DNA of 64,000 bases from Flavobacteriaceae bacterium UBA1682 (lineage in GTDB: Bacteria > Bacteroidota > Bacteroidia > Flavobacteriales > Flavobacteriaceae). The stretch lies in NCBI GenBank assembly GCA_002320285.1, contig DCKE01000019.1, positions 77,613-141,612 of the forward strand, written 5' to 3'. The notes under the pieces are model-generated. The model was not told the origin of the DNA. It did not search any database and worked only from the letters and a program-made list of their open reading frames with translations. Positions within the stretch are counted from its first letter, which is position 1. The number at the start of each line of letters is the position of its first letter. Of the stretch, positions 55,248-63,941 are shown one piece after another. The position numbers and the translations under genes are program-made.

Positions 55248-55255
55248 CAAATATA
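55248..55255 (-). promoter_or_regulatory. -7 element that supports the shorter Fic start
   Basis: TATATTTG on the minus strand (55255-55248). Transcription would start near 55241, downstream of the 55245 ATG and about 20 nt before the ATG at 55221. No clear -33 is seen. Confidence 0.5.
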
Positions 55256-55258
55256 CAT

Positions 55259-55300
55259 AAAAAATGAGCCGATTAAGTGATTTAATCGGCTCATTTTTTT
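55259..55300 (-). terminator. Bidirectional terminator between the hypothetical gene and the Fic gene
   Basis: AAAAATGAGCCGATTAA pairs with TTAATCGGCTCATTTTT across a short loop, with A and T runs on either side. It ends the 55396-55785 transcript before the Fic promoter. Confidence 0.88.
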
Positions 55301-55395
55301 ACTCGATTAAGTTTCTAATTGGCATATTGCTTTCCTCTTAAAGATACAAAGCTGAGAAACGCGAATCAAATGCAATCTATTATCTCCCTTTACTA

Positions 55396-55785
55396 CTAAT
55401 ATCTTAGACCATTGTATATACAAATTTTTCGCGGGGCATCAGCGATTAATAAACTCATATCAATCTCGAGCCCCGTAGGACTATTTGGTTGCAATTCTAA
55501 ATTTCGGAAAACTGCATGATCATTAGCGCTTTGGTACCACAGCGCATTTTTATTGGCAATCTGTTCCTCTAAGTCTGGCTGGCTTTTATGTGCGAGTACC
55601 ACAATCATCTGATCCAGTAAAGCGATATCGTTTTCGGTAAACTCGTCGTCATGACACTCTTGAAGTGGCATGATGTAATCCAAATCCTCACTGTACTTTT
55701 CTTCGATATAATCTCCTAAATAAAAAAAAGAATTCGAGGCTAAGTCTACGAACAAGGCTGTCGAATTAAGCCCCGATTGCCACAC
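55396..55785 (-). CDS. Hypothetical protein, possibly 5'-truncated
   Basis: 129 residues from a GTG at 55785; no ATG is available near the 5' end and an in-frame TAA lies only two codons upstream. Acidic and without known motifs (YIMPLQECHDDEFTENDIALLDQM, LIADAPRKICIYNGLRY). Upstream of the TAA the same frame continues as coding-like KERLLQLFYILDERS for about 32 codons after a TGA. That suggests a longer gene broken by nonsense changes, or chance. No family recognised. Confidence 0.45.
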   Translation of the reverse strand: MWQSGLNSTALFVDLASNSFFYLGDYIEEKYSEDLDYIMPLQECHDDEFTENDIALLDQMIVVLAHKSQPDLEEQIANKNALWYQSANDHAVFRNLELQPNSPTGLEIDMSLLIADAPRKICIYNGLRY

Positions 55786-56017
55786 TGTTTAAGGTAGATC
55801 TAAAAAGGAAATACCGCTTTTGCAAATAGAACGCTCATCCAATATATAAAACAACTGCAACAGTCTCTCTTTGGAAAGGTTTTTATACGATCACATAAAT
55901 ATACAGCCGTATTACCGATTTATCTAATTGGTTTTTGTCAAATTTTATGTAAGTTGGTGTATTCCCCTTCGCTTACATATTAAAGGTAAATACTCTAATT
56001 TGTTTAAAAAACAAGGC

Positions 56018-56292
56018 TTACTTCCCCATCTTCTCCTCCAGCATCGCTATTTTTTCTTTTTCGGCAGCAAGTAAACGTTCGTAGAGTTCCACAACTTTGT
56101 CTAGTGGGTTGAATGTCGGGGTGATAGTTTTTCCATATTATTAAGTGTAGCACTATCATTAAAAGTACTTGTAATAATACTTAAAACCTTTTCTTCTGAA
56201 TATTCTTTTAAGGCTTGTACCGGTACTTCTAATACTTCGGCAACGGCTACTGATTTGGAATCTTCTACTTCTTCGCTGCTTTCAAACATCAT
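56018..56292 (-). pseudogene. Frameshifted, truncated XRE-family regulator remnant
   Basis: An ATG at 56292 opens a frame reading VAVAEVLEVPVQALKEYSEEKV and IITSTFNDSATLNN, then stops at 56101. Shifting frame near 56125 restores TFNPLDKVVELYERLL and EKEKIAMLEEKMGK to a stop at 56018. Together these match the middle and C-terminal part of a common flavobacterial XRE regulator (HTH, then a VPVEAIKNF..EE..NIIS.TF region, then FNPIDK..ELYERLL coiled coil). The N-terminal HTH is missing and stops lie upstream, so both a frameshift and a 5' deletion have occurred. Confidence 0.75.
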
Positions 56293-56493
56293 TATTAACT
56301 ATAAAATTAATAAAATAATTCGGTACAGAATATGAGACCATCCCGAAATCTAATTAGTAAATTATCCACTTAAAGTTGCCTATATCAAAGAACTGATTTT
56401 TTAATGCTAGCGACTTCTAGCTTATCTTGTAAGAGGCTAACAACCAATCCACAGGGAATTCTACAAGGATAACTGTCGATAAAAACATCACTA

Positions 56494-57012
56494 TTATTTT
56501 AAAACAAAACTGTCCATCACCCCCTTGGCTTCGACAAAATAAACATCAAACTGGTCCTTTTTCGCTGTATAAGTCAATATATAAGCCTTGTTGTTTTGCA
56601 CAAAATCATACTGCAAAAATTTTACGTTATACCCCATCAGCATACCGCCAAAAGTAAAGGAATGATATTCCCTATTTCCCTTTTTGATCCTTTGACTGTC
56701 AAACAGTTCCACATGAGACTTAATTTGCTGTTCGGTTAACTCTGCATATTGATCGAGGTTGTAATTCAAGGTATCTAAATCCTGAATCAATAGATTGATA
56801 TTAGCGGAGAAATTCTCAAAAGCGCTTTCTCTGGGTATCTTTAAAACAAAAGAAGCCCCTTTACTGGGGGTTTCATCCCGTACAAAAGTTTCGGAATAGC
56901 GGATTGAATAGTCGGATTCTCGGATGTCATGAAGCTTTTTATGCTGAGCATATACCCCTTGAACCACCAACAAACAGCAAATTATCAAGACTTCTTTTAT
57001 AGGACACTTCAT
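56494..57012 (-). CDS. Secreted hypothetical protein
   Basis: 172 residues. A signal peptide (ends GVYAQ) is followed by an alpha/beta mature part: YSIRYSETFVRDETPSKGASFVLKIP, ENFSANINLLIQDL, and LQYDFVQNNKAYILTYTA with a closing MDSFVLK. This layout resembles PsbP/DcrB-like secreted proteins (strands, a long helix, then two strands), but I cannot assign the family firmly. It follows the DUF1801 gene by 12 nt, so the two form a small operon. Confidence 0.72.
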   Translation of the reverse strand: MKCPIKEVLIICCLLVVQGVYAQHKKLHDIRESDYSIRYSETFVRDETPSKGASFVLKIPRESAFENFSANINLLIQDLDTLNYNLDQYAELTEQQIKSHVELFDSQRIKKGNREYHSFTFGGMLMGYNVKFLQYDFVQNNKAYILTYTAKKDQFDVYFVEAKGVMDSFVLK

Positions 57013-57024
57013 AAATCGATTTGA

Positions 57025-57396
57025 TTATTTTTTTTTAAGCTTCGCCAACTCTGAATTATAATACGCCAAGAGCTGTGCTATTATATTTTCTATTAATGCA
57101 AAGGGAATGTCTATATGTGGATTTATTCTTAAAATTTTCATACGCGATCGCGTACCTATTTCCAATTCAGGATTGTTTAATAAGCGTCCCTCAACAAACA
57201 AGATATAGGGTTCTGTGGTTTTTTTATCGATCCACAAATAACAGACCGCCTTTTTAGCATACACAAAACAAGGCATACCGTATTTTAGTGTCTCGGAAAT
57301 TTGCACATGCTGATTTAGAATAATACTGCGTAGGGCCAACAGACAACTGCTGTTGGGTTCTTGCTGACGCAGAAAAAAATTTTGATGCTCGTTCAT
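57025..57396 (-). CDS. DUF1801 protein
   Basis: 123 residues. The YdhG-like core reads ISETLKYGMPCFVYAKKAVCYLWIDKKT and PYILFVEGRLLNNPELEIGTR, ending in a Lys-rich tail. Shares the fold of the proteins at 21052 and 21481 but is shorter and diverged. Function unknown. First gene of a two-gene unit with the secreted protein downstream. Confidence 0.8.
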   Translation of the reverse strand: MNEHQNFFLRQQEPNSSCLLALRSIILNQHVQISETLKYGMPCFVYAKKAVCYLWIDKKTTEPYILFVEGRLLNNPELEIGTRSRMKILRINPHIDIPFALIENIIAQLLAYYNSELAKLKKK

Positions 57397-57538
57397 TTTT
57401 TGGAGGCTTTACAACCCTAAATCCCTCTTAAGTAAATATAATAAAAATCTTGTTTTTACACAAAAGAAATGTAATAAAAATGGTTCTTATAGGTATAAGA
57501 ATCACAGCTTTTTATACACTATCTTTTCATTATTTTAT

Positions 57539-58552
57539 TTAATTAGTTCGCAAAAAATAACTTGGACTATAACCAAAGCGTTTTTTAAAGGCAACTGAAA
57601 AGTGGTTATAATGTTTATATCCTACCTGATGAGCCAAAGCTTCAATCGTCAGCGTATCAGCAGCGGTTGTAGTCAACAGTCGATAGGCTTCCATCATCCG
57701 CCCCTCTACTACAAATTCATGAATGGTCGTTCCAAATAAGTGTTTAAATCCCGCCTGTAACTTGGTTCGATTCATAGCCGTGAGCTGAGCCAATTCTTCC
57801 AAGGCATAATTGGTGGAAAAGTTTCTACTCAAAATCTCGTAGAGTGCATACAAGCGCTCGCGATCACCCGCTGTTATGGAAACCGATTTGGACCGCTTTA
57901 CAACAGCATTGGCCTGCTGAAGCTGCAGCCCCAACAACATCAATATTTTACCCTCGATATGGAGTCGCTTGACTTGCCCAATATAGGGACAATGATAAAT
58001 CTCGTGAATCACACGCTGCATCTGAGGGTTAATGCGATGGCTCTGCCCACCCAATACAACTGCCTGCTGACGGTCAATCGCTTTTAAAAACTGCTCTGAG
58101 GTTTTGCAATCCGCAGTAAGGTTTCGAGTCAGCCAACTTTCGGCCACTTCGATTTCCAAACTCAGCGCGGGTTTGCACGCTGGATCTGCCAAACGACCGT
58201 CGAGTTGCGGCACATAAAAAAAAGTAAATTGCCCCGCTACTGTATGCAAGGAATTTCCCTTTTTATCGCGAGGCTGATAAGAGGCTGTACCACCAGAAAT
58301 TTCAAAGTGCATTTGCATATAGGAACCGTCGGATTTAACCGTAGTTTCCAGGGCCTGGTCTTGAGATCGTTTGAAAAAACTGAGGTGTAAGCCATCAACC
58401 TGCAACTGCTTTTGGTGTTGTACAAAGCCACACTCGGAGATCAAGTCTTCCGATTCTAAAAGATCTTGTCCCAAAGGCAATGAATATCCCGTCGATCGCT
58501 GCAGTACCCGATTACCCGATGGGTATCGTTCATTTGTGATTTCGATTGTCAT
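57539..58552 (-). CDS. AraC-family transcription regulator
   Basis: 337 residues. N-terminal sensor region (1-220) of the type found in PchR/YbtA-like regulators (MQMHFEISGGTASYQPRDK), then two HTH helices: YALEELAQLTAMNRTKLQAGFKHLFGTTIHEF and LTIEALAHQVGYKHYNHFSVAFKKRFGYSPSYF. The ligand could be a siderophore, since a siderophore-type receptor lies about 2 kb away and PchR-like regulators often control those; this is inference. It diverges from the cupin gene with facing -7 elements. Confidence 0.87.
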   Translation of the reverse strand: MTIEITNERYPSGNRVLQRSTGYSLPLGQDLLESEDLISECGFVQHQKQLQVDGLHLSFFKRSQDQALETTVKSDGSYMQMHFEISGGTASYQPRDKKGNSLHTVAGQFTFFYVPQLDGRLADPACKPALSLEIEVAESWLTRNLTADCKTSEQFLKAIDRQQAVVLGGQSHRINPQMQRVIHEIYHCPYIGQVKRLHIEGKILMLLGLQLQQANAVVKRSKSVSITAGDRERLYALYEILSRNFSTNYALEELAQLTAMNRTKLQAGFKHLFGTTIHEFVVEGRMMEAYRLLTTTAADTLTIEALAHQVGYKHYNHFSVAFKKRFGYSPSYFLRTN

Positions 58553-58643
58553 TTCAGGTTGTTAAATTCTCAGGTTATTTGTCCGACAATTCACCACTTC
58601 AAAAGAATGCAGTTACCGTATAACTTCCTGCTTTTATCATATA

Positions 58644-58651
58644 CAAAGATA
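58644..58651 (-). promoter_or_regulatory. -7 element of the AraC-type regulator gene
   Basis: TATCTTTG on the minus strand (58651-58644) matches TAnnTTTG. Leader of about 85 nt. It lies 2 bp from the facing cupin -7 element. Confidence 0.5.
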
Positions 58652-58653
58652 GG

Positions 58654-58661
58654 TAACTTTG
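58654..58661 (+). promoter_or_regulatory. -7 element of the cupin gene
   Basis: TAACTTTG matches TAnnTTTG. With the facing element it forms CAAAG-N8-CTTTG, so the two divergent promoters cannot easily be occupied at the same time. Confidence 0.5.
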
Positions 58662-58766
58662 CGTCATTATTTATATCGAATCCAAATAAGATTTTTAAAC
58701 AAACGTACTAACAACTATCCGATTGCAGCTATAATCGCAATCCGATTAGTCCAAATTCACTGTATT

Positions 58767-59075
58767 ATGAAAATTGAAAAAATAAACTTACAACAAGAAT
58801 CATCAAACTTAAAAGCCTTTTGGCAATTAAAATCACTGGGTAAAATCAATAATCACGAAGTGCAGTTGATCAAATTACAAGGTGCATACGAATGGCATAC
58901 ACATGAAGAAGAAGATAAATTATTCTTTGTTGTAGACGGCATTTTAGAGTTGCATTTTCGCGATCAAATCATTGAACTGCATAAAAATGAATGCATCGTA
59001 GTACCCAAAGGCATTGAAAATAAACCCGTGGCTAAAGATGAAGCTACCCTAATGATTTTCGAACCGCAACGATAA
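58767..59075 (+). CDS. Cupin-domain protein
   Basis: 102 residues from the ATG at 58767. A longer frame opens at 58659, but that start coincides with the -7 element and its first 36 residues look non-coding. Cupin motifs: YEWHTHEEEDKLFFVVDG (metal ligands) and HKNECIVVPKGIENKPVA. Probably a small metal-dependent cupin; substrate unknown. Divergent from the AraC regulator, which may control it. Confidence 0.85.
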   Translation: MKIEKINLQQESSNLKAFWQLKSLGKINNHEVQLIKLQGAYEWHTHEEEDKLFFVVDGILELHFRDQIIELHKNECIVVPKGIENKPVAKDEATLMIFEPQR

Positions 59076-59085
59076 AAATCAATCG

Positions 59086-59128
59086 TTGTTTACAATTGTT
59101 TACAAATCGATGCCCACTTTGTTTACAA
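59086..59128. repeat. Three copies of TTGTTTACAA within 43 bp
   Basis: Copies at 59086-59095, 59096-59105 (directly joined) and 59119-59128. Each is itself a near-palindrome (TTGT-TTACAA). They lie just after the cupin gene. Confidence 0.6.
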
Positions 59129-59211
59129 TCCTATCATCGCTCTAAATCAGGGAATTAAGAAGTGATTTTTGTAAGGTAAAACGCACAAAAAACCGCAGGT
59201 AATTGTTTAGA

Positions 59212-59257
59212 TAAAAACCAATAAGCCATTGATAATCAAATTGTTTATTGGTTTTTA
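59212..59257. terminator. Hairpin between converging cupin and PepSY genes
   Basis: TAAAAACCAATAA (59212-59224) pairs with TTATTGGTTTTTA (59245-59257), 20-nt loop, A and T tracts on both sides. Likely a bidirectional terminator. Confidence 0.7.
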
Positions 59258-59316
59258 AAATAGTTTTATTTTTAAGGGGCACCGAATTGTTTTTAAGTGC
59301 TCTTAAATTGATAGAA

Positions 59317-60477
59317 TTAGCAGAATTTCTTCTTTTTTCCCTTCTTTTTACCTTTGTTTAACCAGATAATAAATCCGGTTAACGGCAGTGAAGCGCAGAC
59401 CAAAGCCATTATAAAAGTAATTATTTTGGTATAAACACCGCCATAACTGCCCACGTGTAAATCGTAATTCATAGCAGACAGGCGGTCGCCTAGCGGTTGT
59501 GAATGCGACCTTTTAATGTTTTGTATACCGCCCGTTTCTTTGTCAAAATAATACCATACAAACACGCCGCTTCTGTCTTTGTTTAAGCGAACTTGTATAT
59601 CCTGAAGGGCTTCTTTAGGTTTGAGGCGAATGGCCATCATATCTGCCGTGGGATGTTGAGACAGGGCGTAATTTAAAGCAGTATCCAACAAATTATCGCG
59701 CTTTGGAGTAAAGGGTATTTTTCCGAAATTTGGTGTGGTTGATGACACAGTGCTCAACGAATTAAAGCCGTTGACATAAATCTTTTTTACGGCAGGAAAT
59801 GCAAATACCAAACCCGTTAAAGCGAATAAAAGCGCAAAACACAAGGCATAGATTCCCAAAATATTGTGTAGATCGTAGTTCAAACGTTTTTTATTGACTT
59901 TAAAATCAAAACGAAAACTGCGCTTTAAGGTTTTGCCTTTCCATTTTTTGGGCCACCACAGGACCAAGCCCGTAAGGAGAATGACCGCAAATAAGGCCGT
60001 GGCTGTACCGACAACAAGACTCCCTACCTTCTTTCCCAACAGCAAATTCATGTGTAGTTGCAATACCAACTGAAAGAACTCGTTTTTACTGTCTTCAACC
60101 GCTTGTACTTCTCCGGTATATGGATTGACAAAAACCCTTTTGTAGTAGGTATAATACGCCCAATGTCCAACAGCGTTTTCATTGGTTTTCGACGCTCTAA
60201 AAACCCAGGTTCTATCTTTGGCAGGAAACAGATCTACCCGAGATATTTTTTCACCCTTAGGCAGGGCTCGTTGTGCGTCTGCTTGCAGCACACTTAATGG
60301 AAGCGGCGTTCCATTAAGTGTGCTGTCGGTGTTGGTAAAATATTTATCGGGATAAACCTGCAGTTTTAACTCGTCGTGAAACACGTAAATACAGCCCGTA
60401 ATACTCACTATAAAAACGATGATTCCACTGAGCAGTCCCAACCATTTGTGAAACCAGAGAATTTGCTTTTTAAGCAT
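59317..60477 (-). CDS. PepSY-associated TM protein (siderophore-uptake type)
   Basis: 386 residues. Four transmembrane helices (about 14-36, 150-176, 206-228, 345-368) with PepSY segments between, the layout of PiuB/FoxB-like inner-membrane proteins that help reduce imported ferric siderophores. Features: ILWFHKWLGLLSGIIVFIVSITGCIYVFHDELK, PYTGEVQAVEDSKNEFFQLVLQLHMNLLLG, RLNYDLHNILGIYALCFALLFALTGLVFA, AMNYDLHVGSYGG. Conserved His in HKWLG, QLHMNLL, DLHN and DLHVG could bind heme. It starts 2 nt after the TonB receptor stop, so both are one operon. The tail is very basic (KGKKKGKKKKF). Confidence 0.9.
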   Translation of the reverse strand: MLKKQILWFHKWLGLLSGIIVFIVSITGCIYVFHDELKLQVYPDKYFTNTDSTLNGTPLPLSVLQADAQRALPKGEKISRVDLFPAKDRTWVFRASKTNENAVGHWAYYTYYKRVFVNPYTGEVQAVEDSKNEFFQLVLQLHMNLLLGKKVGSLVVGTATALFAVILLTGLVLWWPKKWKGKTLKRSFRFDFKVNKKRLNYDLHNILGIYALCFALLFALTGLVFAFPAVKKIYVNGFNSLSTVSSTTPNFGKIPFTPKRDNLLDTALNYALSQHPTADMMAIRLKPKEALQDIQVRLNKDRSGVFVWYYFDKETGGIQNIKRSHSQPLGDRLSAMNYDLHVGSYGGVYTKIITFIMALVCASLPLTGFIIWLNKGKKKGKKKKFC

Positions 60478-60479
60478 GC

Positions 60480-62843
60480 TTAAAATTTAAAGTGTAGGTT
60501 TACATTTACAAGGCTTCCACTTCCACGAACATATTCCGCATCCAAAGCACGGTATTGACTCACCGTTGGATAGTAGGTTTTATTAAACAGGTTTTCGATT
60601 CCCAAGCTGATATTCCACTGACTGTTGATGGTATAACTACCCGCGAAATTAAAGAGATTAACATCACTAATCGGACCCTCACTATTTTTGTAAATTCCCT
60701 TAGCATTAGGTTCAAATCGATCGCGACTGCCCGTATAAACCCAAAACAATTGCAGGTTCCACTTGTCTGTGGGTTGATAATTGACAAATCCCGTAGCCTT
60801 AGGAGGAGCAATGCGCGAGCCGTTTAGATATACTTTACTACCGTCATCCAATTTAGCCTTTCCCTCTACATAGGCATAACTACCACCGATGGTCAAATTG
60901 GATCGCAGTTTGGCGTCTAGTGTCAACTCAAATCCCTTGACTTCCTCAGGTTCGCGTTGTGCCATTAAAAACCCACCAACATCTACCAGATTAACCCCCA
61001 AATCAGAAGTACTGATATAATATGCAGCCGAGAAATTAAAAATGCTGTAACGGCTTGAAAAACCGATTTCGTAGTTGTTGGTAATAATCGGATCGGTTTC
61101 TAAATTGCCCAAGGTATTTTCCTTGGCTCTTCTTAAGATACGTCCCAATTCATTGATCGCAAACCCCTGAGAGAAACTGACAAAGGGATTGAATAATTCG
61201 TATTTATTATATCGTAAACCCGCATTAAATACCGTGGCTTTATAAGGTATACTACCTCCACTAACAAAAATACTGCCCTCATTTCCCGGTCCGGTAGCGA
61301 TGGTATTAAAATCATCTACTTTAACCTGCGCATTCTCATAACGAACGCCTCCTTTAAAAATCAAATTTTCAAAAAAGTCTATTTTTAATTGCGCATACGG
61401 CGCTATGTTTACCATATTCATTTTGGGGATATAAACCCGTCCATCGACCAAATCTTGGTAAGTGACATCGTTTAAAAGATCCAAACCATAAGTAATTTCA
61501 GCGGGGAGGTTTCCGATCGTAAAAGGCGTATTTAGATTGATACGCACCCCTTTTTTGTCGGAGTTAATCATCGTTTGTCCCGGTCCATACCAAGCCGATC
61601 CCGTAGTGACATAACGATTCATCGAACTAAAAGTATTCATATATACCGTTGCATCCAATTGGGTATCCAACCATAAATTGCTGTTGGTATAGGTCAACAT
61701 CGCATTGTGGTTATACGGTGTTCCGGCCGGTTTTCCCGGTTCTTCTCCACGCACACCTATAGTAGGACTCTGCCCATAAACCCCATTTTTACTGATGTAT
61801 TTGGCGTGTTGGGTGCTTCCATAATAATTATAGAGCGCGGTAATCGAAGAATTATCATTGACATCGTATCCGATCTTTACAAATGCATTATTGGAATAGG
61901 TATTTGATAGGCCGTCGGTTTGTCCGACAGGCAGCCCTTCGCCGTCGCGTTGCAGTCCTGTGTAGTCCAAAGTTCCACCAAAAGTATAGGTCCATTTGTC
62001 TTTTCTTCCCGAAAAATATTGAGCCACGCGGTATCCCAAGGTACCAGCGCTGTTATAGGGATTAAACGATGTACCGATAGTAGTTGCTCCTTCTAAAACT
62101 TTATTGCCGCGGTTTTTTTTGGTGATATAATTGATGATTCCACCGCCTGAACCGTTTCCATAAATCGAAGTAGCACCTTTGATTACCTCTATACGTTCAA
62201 TGACATTGGGATCTATAGTACGTAAATCACGAGCTCCATTCATCAGTGGTGTCGATTGGGGAATACCGTCGATTAGCACCAATACCTGACGCCCGCGCAA
62301 GGTTTGACCCGAATTGGTTGCCTTATTGGTTGAAGTTCCCAAACCCGGAACAGTATTTCCCAATATCGAAGCCAGATTCGTAGTGATGCTACTTTGCGTT
62401 TCTATCTCTTTTTGATTTAGAATGGTAACCGATGAAGGTACAGTACGTATATTTTCGGCTTTTCTACCCGCTGTAATGACCACTTCGTCCATCTGGGTAT
62501 CATCCGTTTTTAATACCAAAACATAGGTTAATTGCGTGATCTCAGCAGGGAAATTTTGTTTAAAATCCAAATACCCAACCGCGGAAATCGTTATGTTAGT
62601 GTTTTGCAATACCCCCTTATCCAACAGCACTACTCCCGCATTGTCTGAGGTTGCTAAAATGCCCGAATTTCCGATTACAGTTGCATAAGAAACCGGTTGA
62701 TTAGAAGCGTTTTTAAGCTGAAGGCTGATCTCTTGAGCAAAAATTTGATGCGAAAAAACAGCACAACAGATCAAAATAAAAGCTCGCAATTTGCTGTGAA
62801 TACCGGTTTTGTGAGCGACTAACTCTAGTGATTTGGCAATCAT
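60480..62843 (-). CDS. TonB-dependent siderophore-type receptor
   Basis: 787 residues. Signal peptide ends HQIFAQ. A carboxypeptidase-regulatory-like domain (about 37-125) precedes the plug (about 130-245: VTILNQKEIETQSS, LRGRQVLVLIDGIPQSTP, IERIEVIKGATSIYGNGSGGGIINYITK), and a barrel follows to the C-terminal VNVNLHFKF. The GATSIYGNGSGGGIINYITK pattern is typical of siderophore receptors. Uptake would be energised by TonB. Followed at 2 nt by the PepSY protein; a cytochrome b561-like gene lies upstream on the same strand. The siderophore is unknown. Confidence 0.92.
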   Translation of the reverse strand: MIAKSLELVAHKTGIHSKLRAFILICCAVFSHQIFAQEISLQLKNASNQPVSYATVIGNSGILATSDNAGVVLLDKGVLQNTNITISAVGYLDFKQNFPAEITQLTYVLVLKTDDTQMDEVVITAGRKAENIRTVPSSVTILNQKEIETQSSITTNLASILGNTVPGLGTSTNKATNSGQTLRGRQVLVLIDGIPQSTPLMNGARDLRTIDPNVIERIEVIKGATSIYGNGSGGGIINYITKKNRGNKVLEGATTIGTSFNPYNSAGTLGYRVAQYFSGRKDKWTYTFGGTLDYTGLQRDGEGLPVGQTDGLSNTYSNNAFVKIGYDVNDNSSITALYNYYGSTQHAKYISKNGVYGQSPTIGVRGEEPGKPAGTPYNHNAMLTYTNSNLWLDTQLDATVYMNTFSSMNRYVTTGSAWYGPGQTMINSDKKGVRINLNTPFTIGNLPAEITYGLDLLNDVTYQDLVDGRVYIPKMNMVNIAPYAQLKIDFFENLIFKGGVRYENAQVKVDDFNTIATGPGNEGSIFVSGGSIPYKATVFNAGLRYNKYELFNPFVSFSQGFAINELGRILRRAKENTLGNLETDPIITNNYEIGFSSRYSIFNFSAAYYISTSDLGVNLVDVGGFLMAQREPEEVKGFELTLDAKLRSNLTIGGSYAYVEGKAKLDDGSKVYLNGSRIAPPKATGFVNYQPTDKWNLQLFWVYTGSRDRFEPNAKGIYKNSEGPISDVNLFNFAGSYTINSQWNISLGIENLFNKTYYPTVSQYRALDAEYVRGSGSLVNVNLHFKF

Positions 62844-63168
62844 TATACGCTTATTTAGATTTAATTAAAGTAGCGCAAATGTATCTATTTATTCAACTTA
62901 TTTTTTAAAAAAAATGTAAAAAAATCATTAAAATAGACTCCCCTAAAGAAAGATTAAAACACCCACAGATCGCATACAATACGGTACACTTAGCGATTAT
63001 TTATTTCTCTTTTTTCTTAATTTAATATATAACTCCATTTTTAGTAATCGATTACAACTGCGAGAAATGCGTATATGCGGTACCCCTTAACACCAATCAG
63101 TGCTAGTATACGCCCACAAAAGATTTGATGCATCGAGTTTTACTTCCCACATGAGCTCAACACTGAAT
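62844..63168. other. 325-bp gap upstream of the TonB receptor
   Basis: AT-rich, no gene. TACATTTG on the minus strand (62883-62876) is a probable -7 element about 33 nt before the receptor ATG, without a well-placed TTG. No other structure seen. Confidence 0.5.
62876..62883 (-). promoter_or_regulatory. -7 element of the TonB receptor operon
   Basis: TACATTTG (62883-62876) fits TAnnTTTG; a TTG 10 nt upstream is too close to be the -33. Iron-dependent control would be expected, but I did not find a convincing Fur box. Confidence 0.4.
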
Positions 63169-63741
63169 CTAGTCTCCCCCGATCATCTTGGACACGATTC
63201 CTTTTTTATCGGTACATTCTCCAATAACGATACCTACAAAATGCATTACTACAAATATGGGAAACCAATAAATCGCCCATTTATGTACCATCTCCATCGG
63301 CGCTTTAAATTGCCCATCACCCCACTTTAAATACATACCCGTAACTATGCCAACCAATAATAAAAGGTAAAGCGCTATATATAGAAAACCTTGTAATCGC
63401 CGTTTTAGCGCCTGACCTTTCAACAGCGGATTGGGAAAACTAATCCCTTGAAACAACATATAAATCACCCGAATTATAAAGGCAAAAAACAAGGCATAGG
63501 CCGCATAGATATGCCATTCCCACATCGGGCTCAAAATCGTTTTGGCGATCCCCAACTTTTGATCTTTTTCTATATTAAAATCGCTGGAAATGTAGAGATC
63601 AATCGCACTGATAATAGTTCTCTTGTTCATCCAATACATCCGTAAAAAACCCGTCATAAATAAGACCAACATCGCTAGAGCAATGATCCAATGTAACATT
63701 CGGTGAAGTGCCGAAAATCGGTTTTTATTTTCTCTTTTCAT
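63169..63741 (-). CDS. Cytochrome b561-like (b/b6-type) membrane protein
   Basis: 190 residues, four transmembrane helices (about 13-33, 73-95, 115-137, 152-172). His residues suited to heme ligation: HRMLHW in helix 1, WEWHIYAAY in helix 2, MEMVHKWAIYWFPIFVVMHFVG in helix 4. This matches the cytochrome b/b6-domain (cytochrome b561 or Ni-hydrogenase b-type) family, di-heme quinol-linked electron carriers. It lies 325 nt from the receptor, same strand, and may supply electrons for iron release; that is inference. Confidence 0.85.
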   Translation of the reverse strand: MKRENKNRFSALHRMLHWIIALAMLVLFMTGFLRMYWMNKRTIISAIDLYISSDFNIEKDQKLGIAKTILSPMWEWHIYAAYALFFAFIIRVIYMLFQGISFPNPLLKGQALKRRLQGFLYIALYLLLLVGIVTGMYLKWGDGQFKAPMEMVHKWAIYWFPIFVVMHFVGIVIGECTDKKGIVSKMIGGD

Positions 63742-63941
63742 ACTATAAATTTTAAGATAAAAGGTAAAAAAAATCCCTCTTACTAAGCATGACTGTTTTA
63801 CATAAAAACAGCACTTTAAGCTACAATTTTGAAGAGGCTGTACTTAACTCGAAATCGTATTTTATGCCCAGTTTTTATTTCATCATCACTTATCTGATTG
63901 ATTTTAGAAAACCTGGTAGGGGTGAAATGATTATAAAGCGG

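Noticed and set aside
58659..58766. Extended N-terminus of the cupin protein
   Set aside because: The start overlaps the -7 element and the first 36 residues lack cupin-like or signal features; the ATG at 58767 fits the family.
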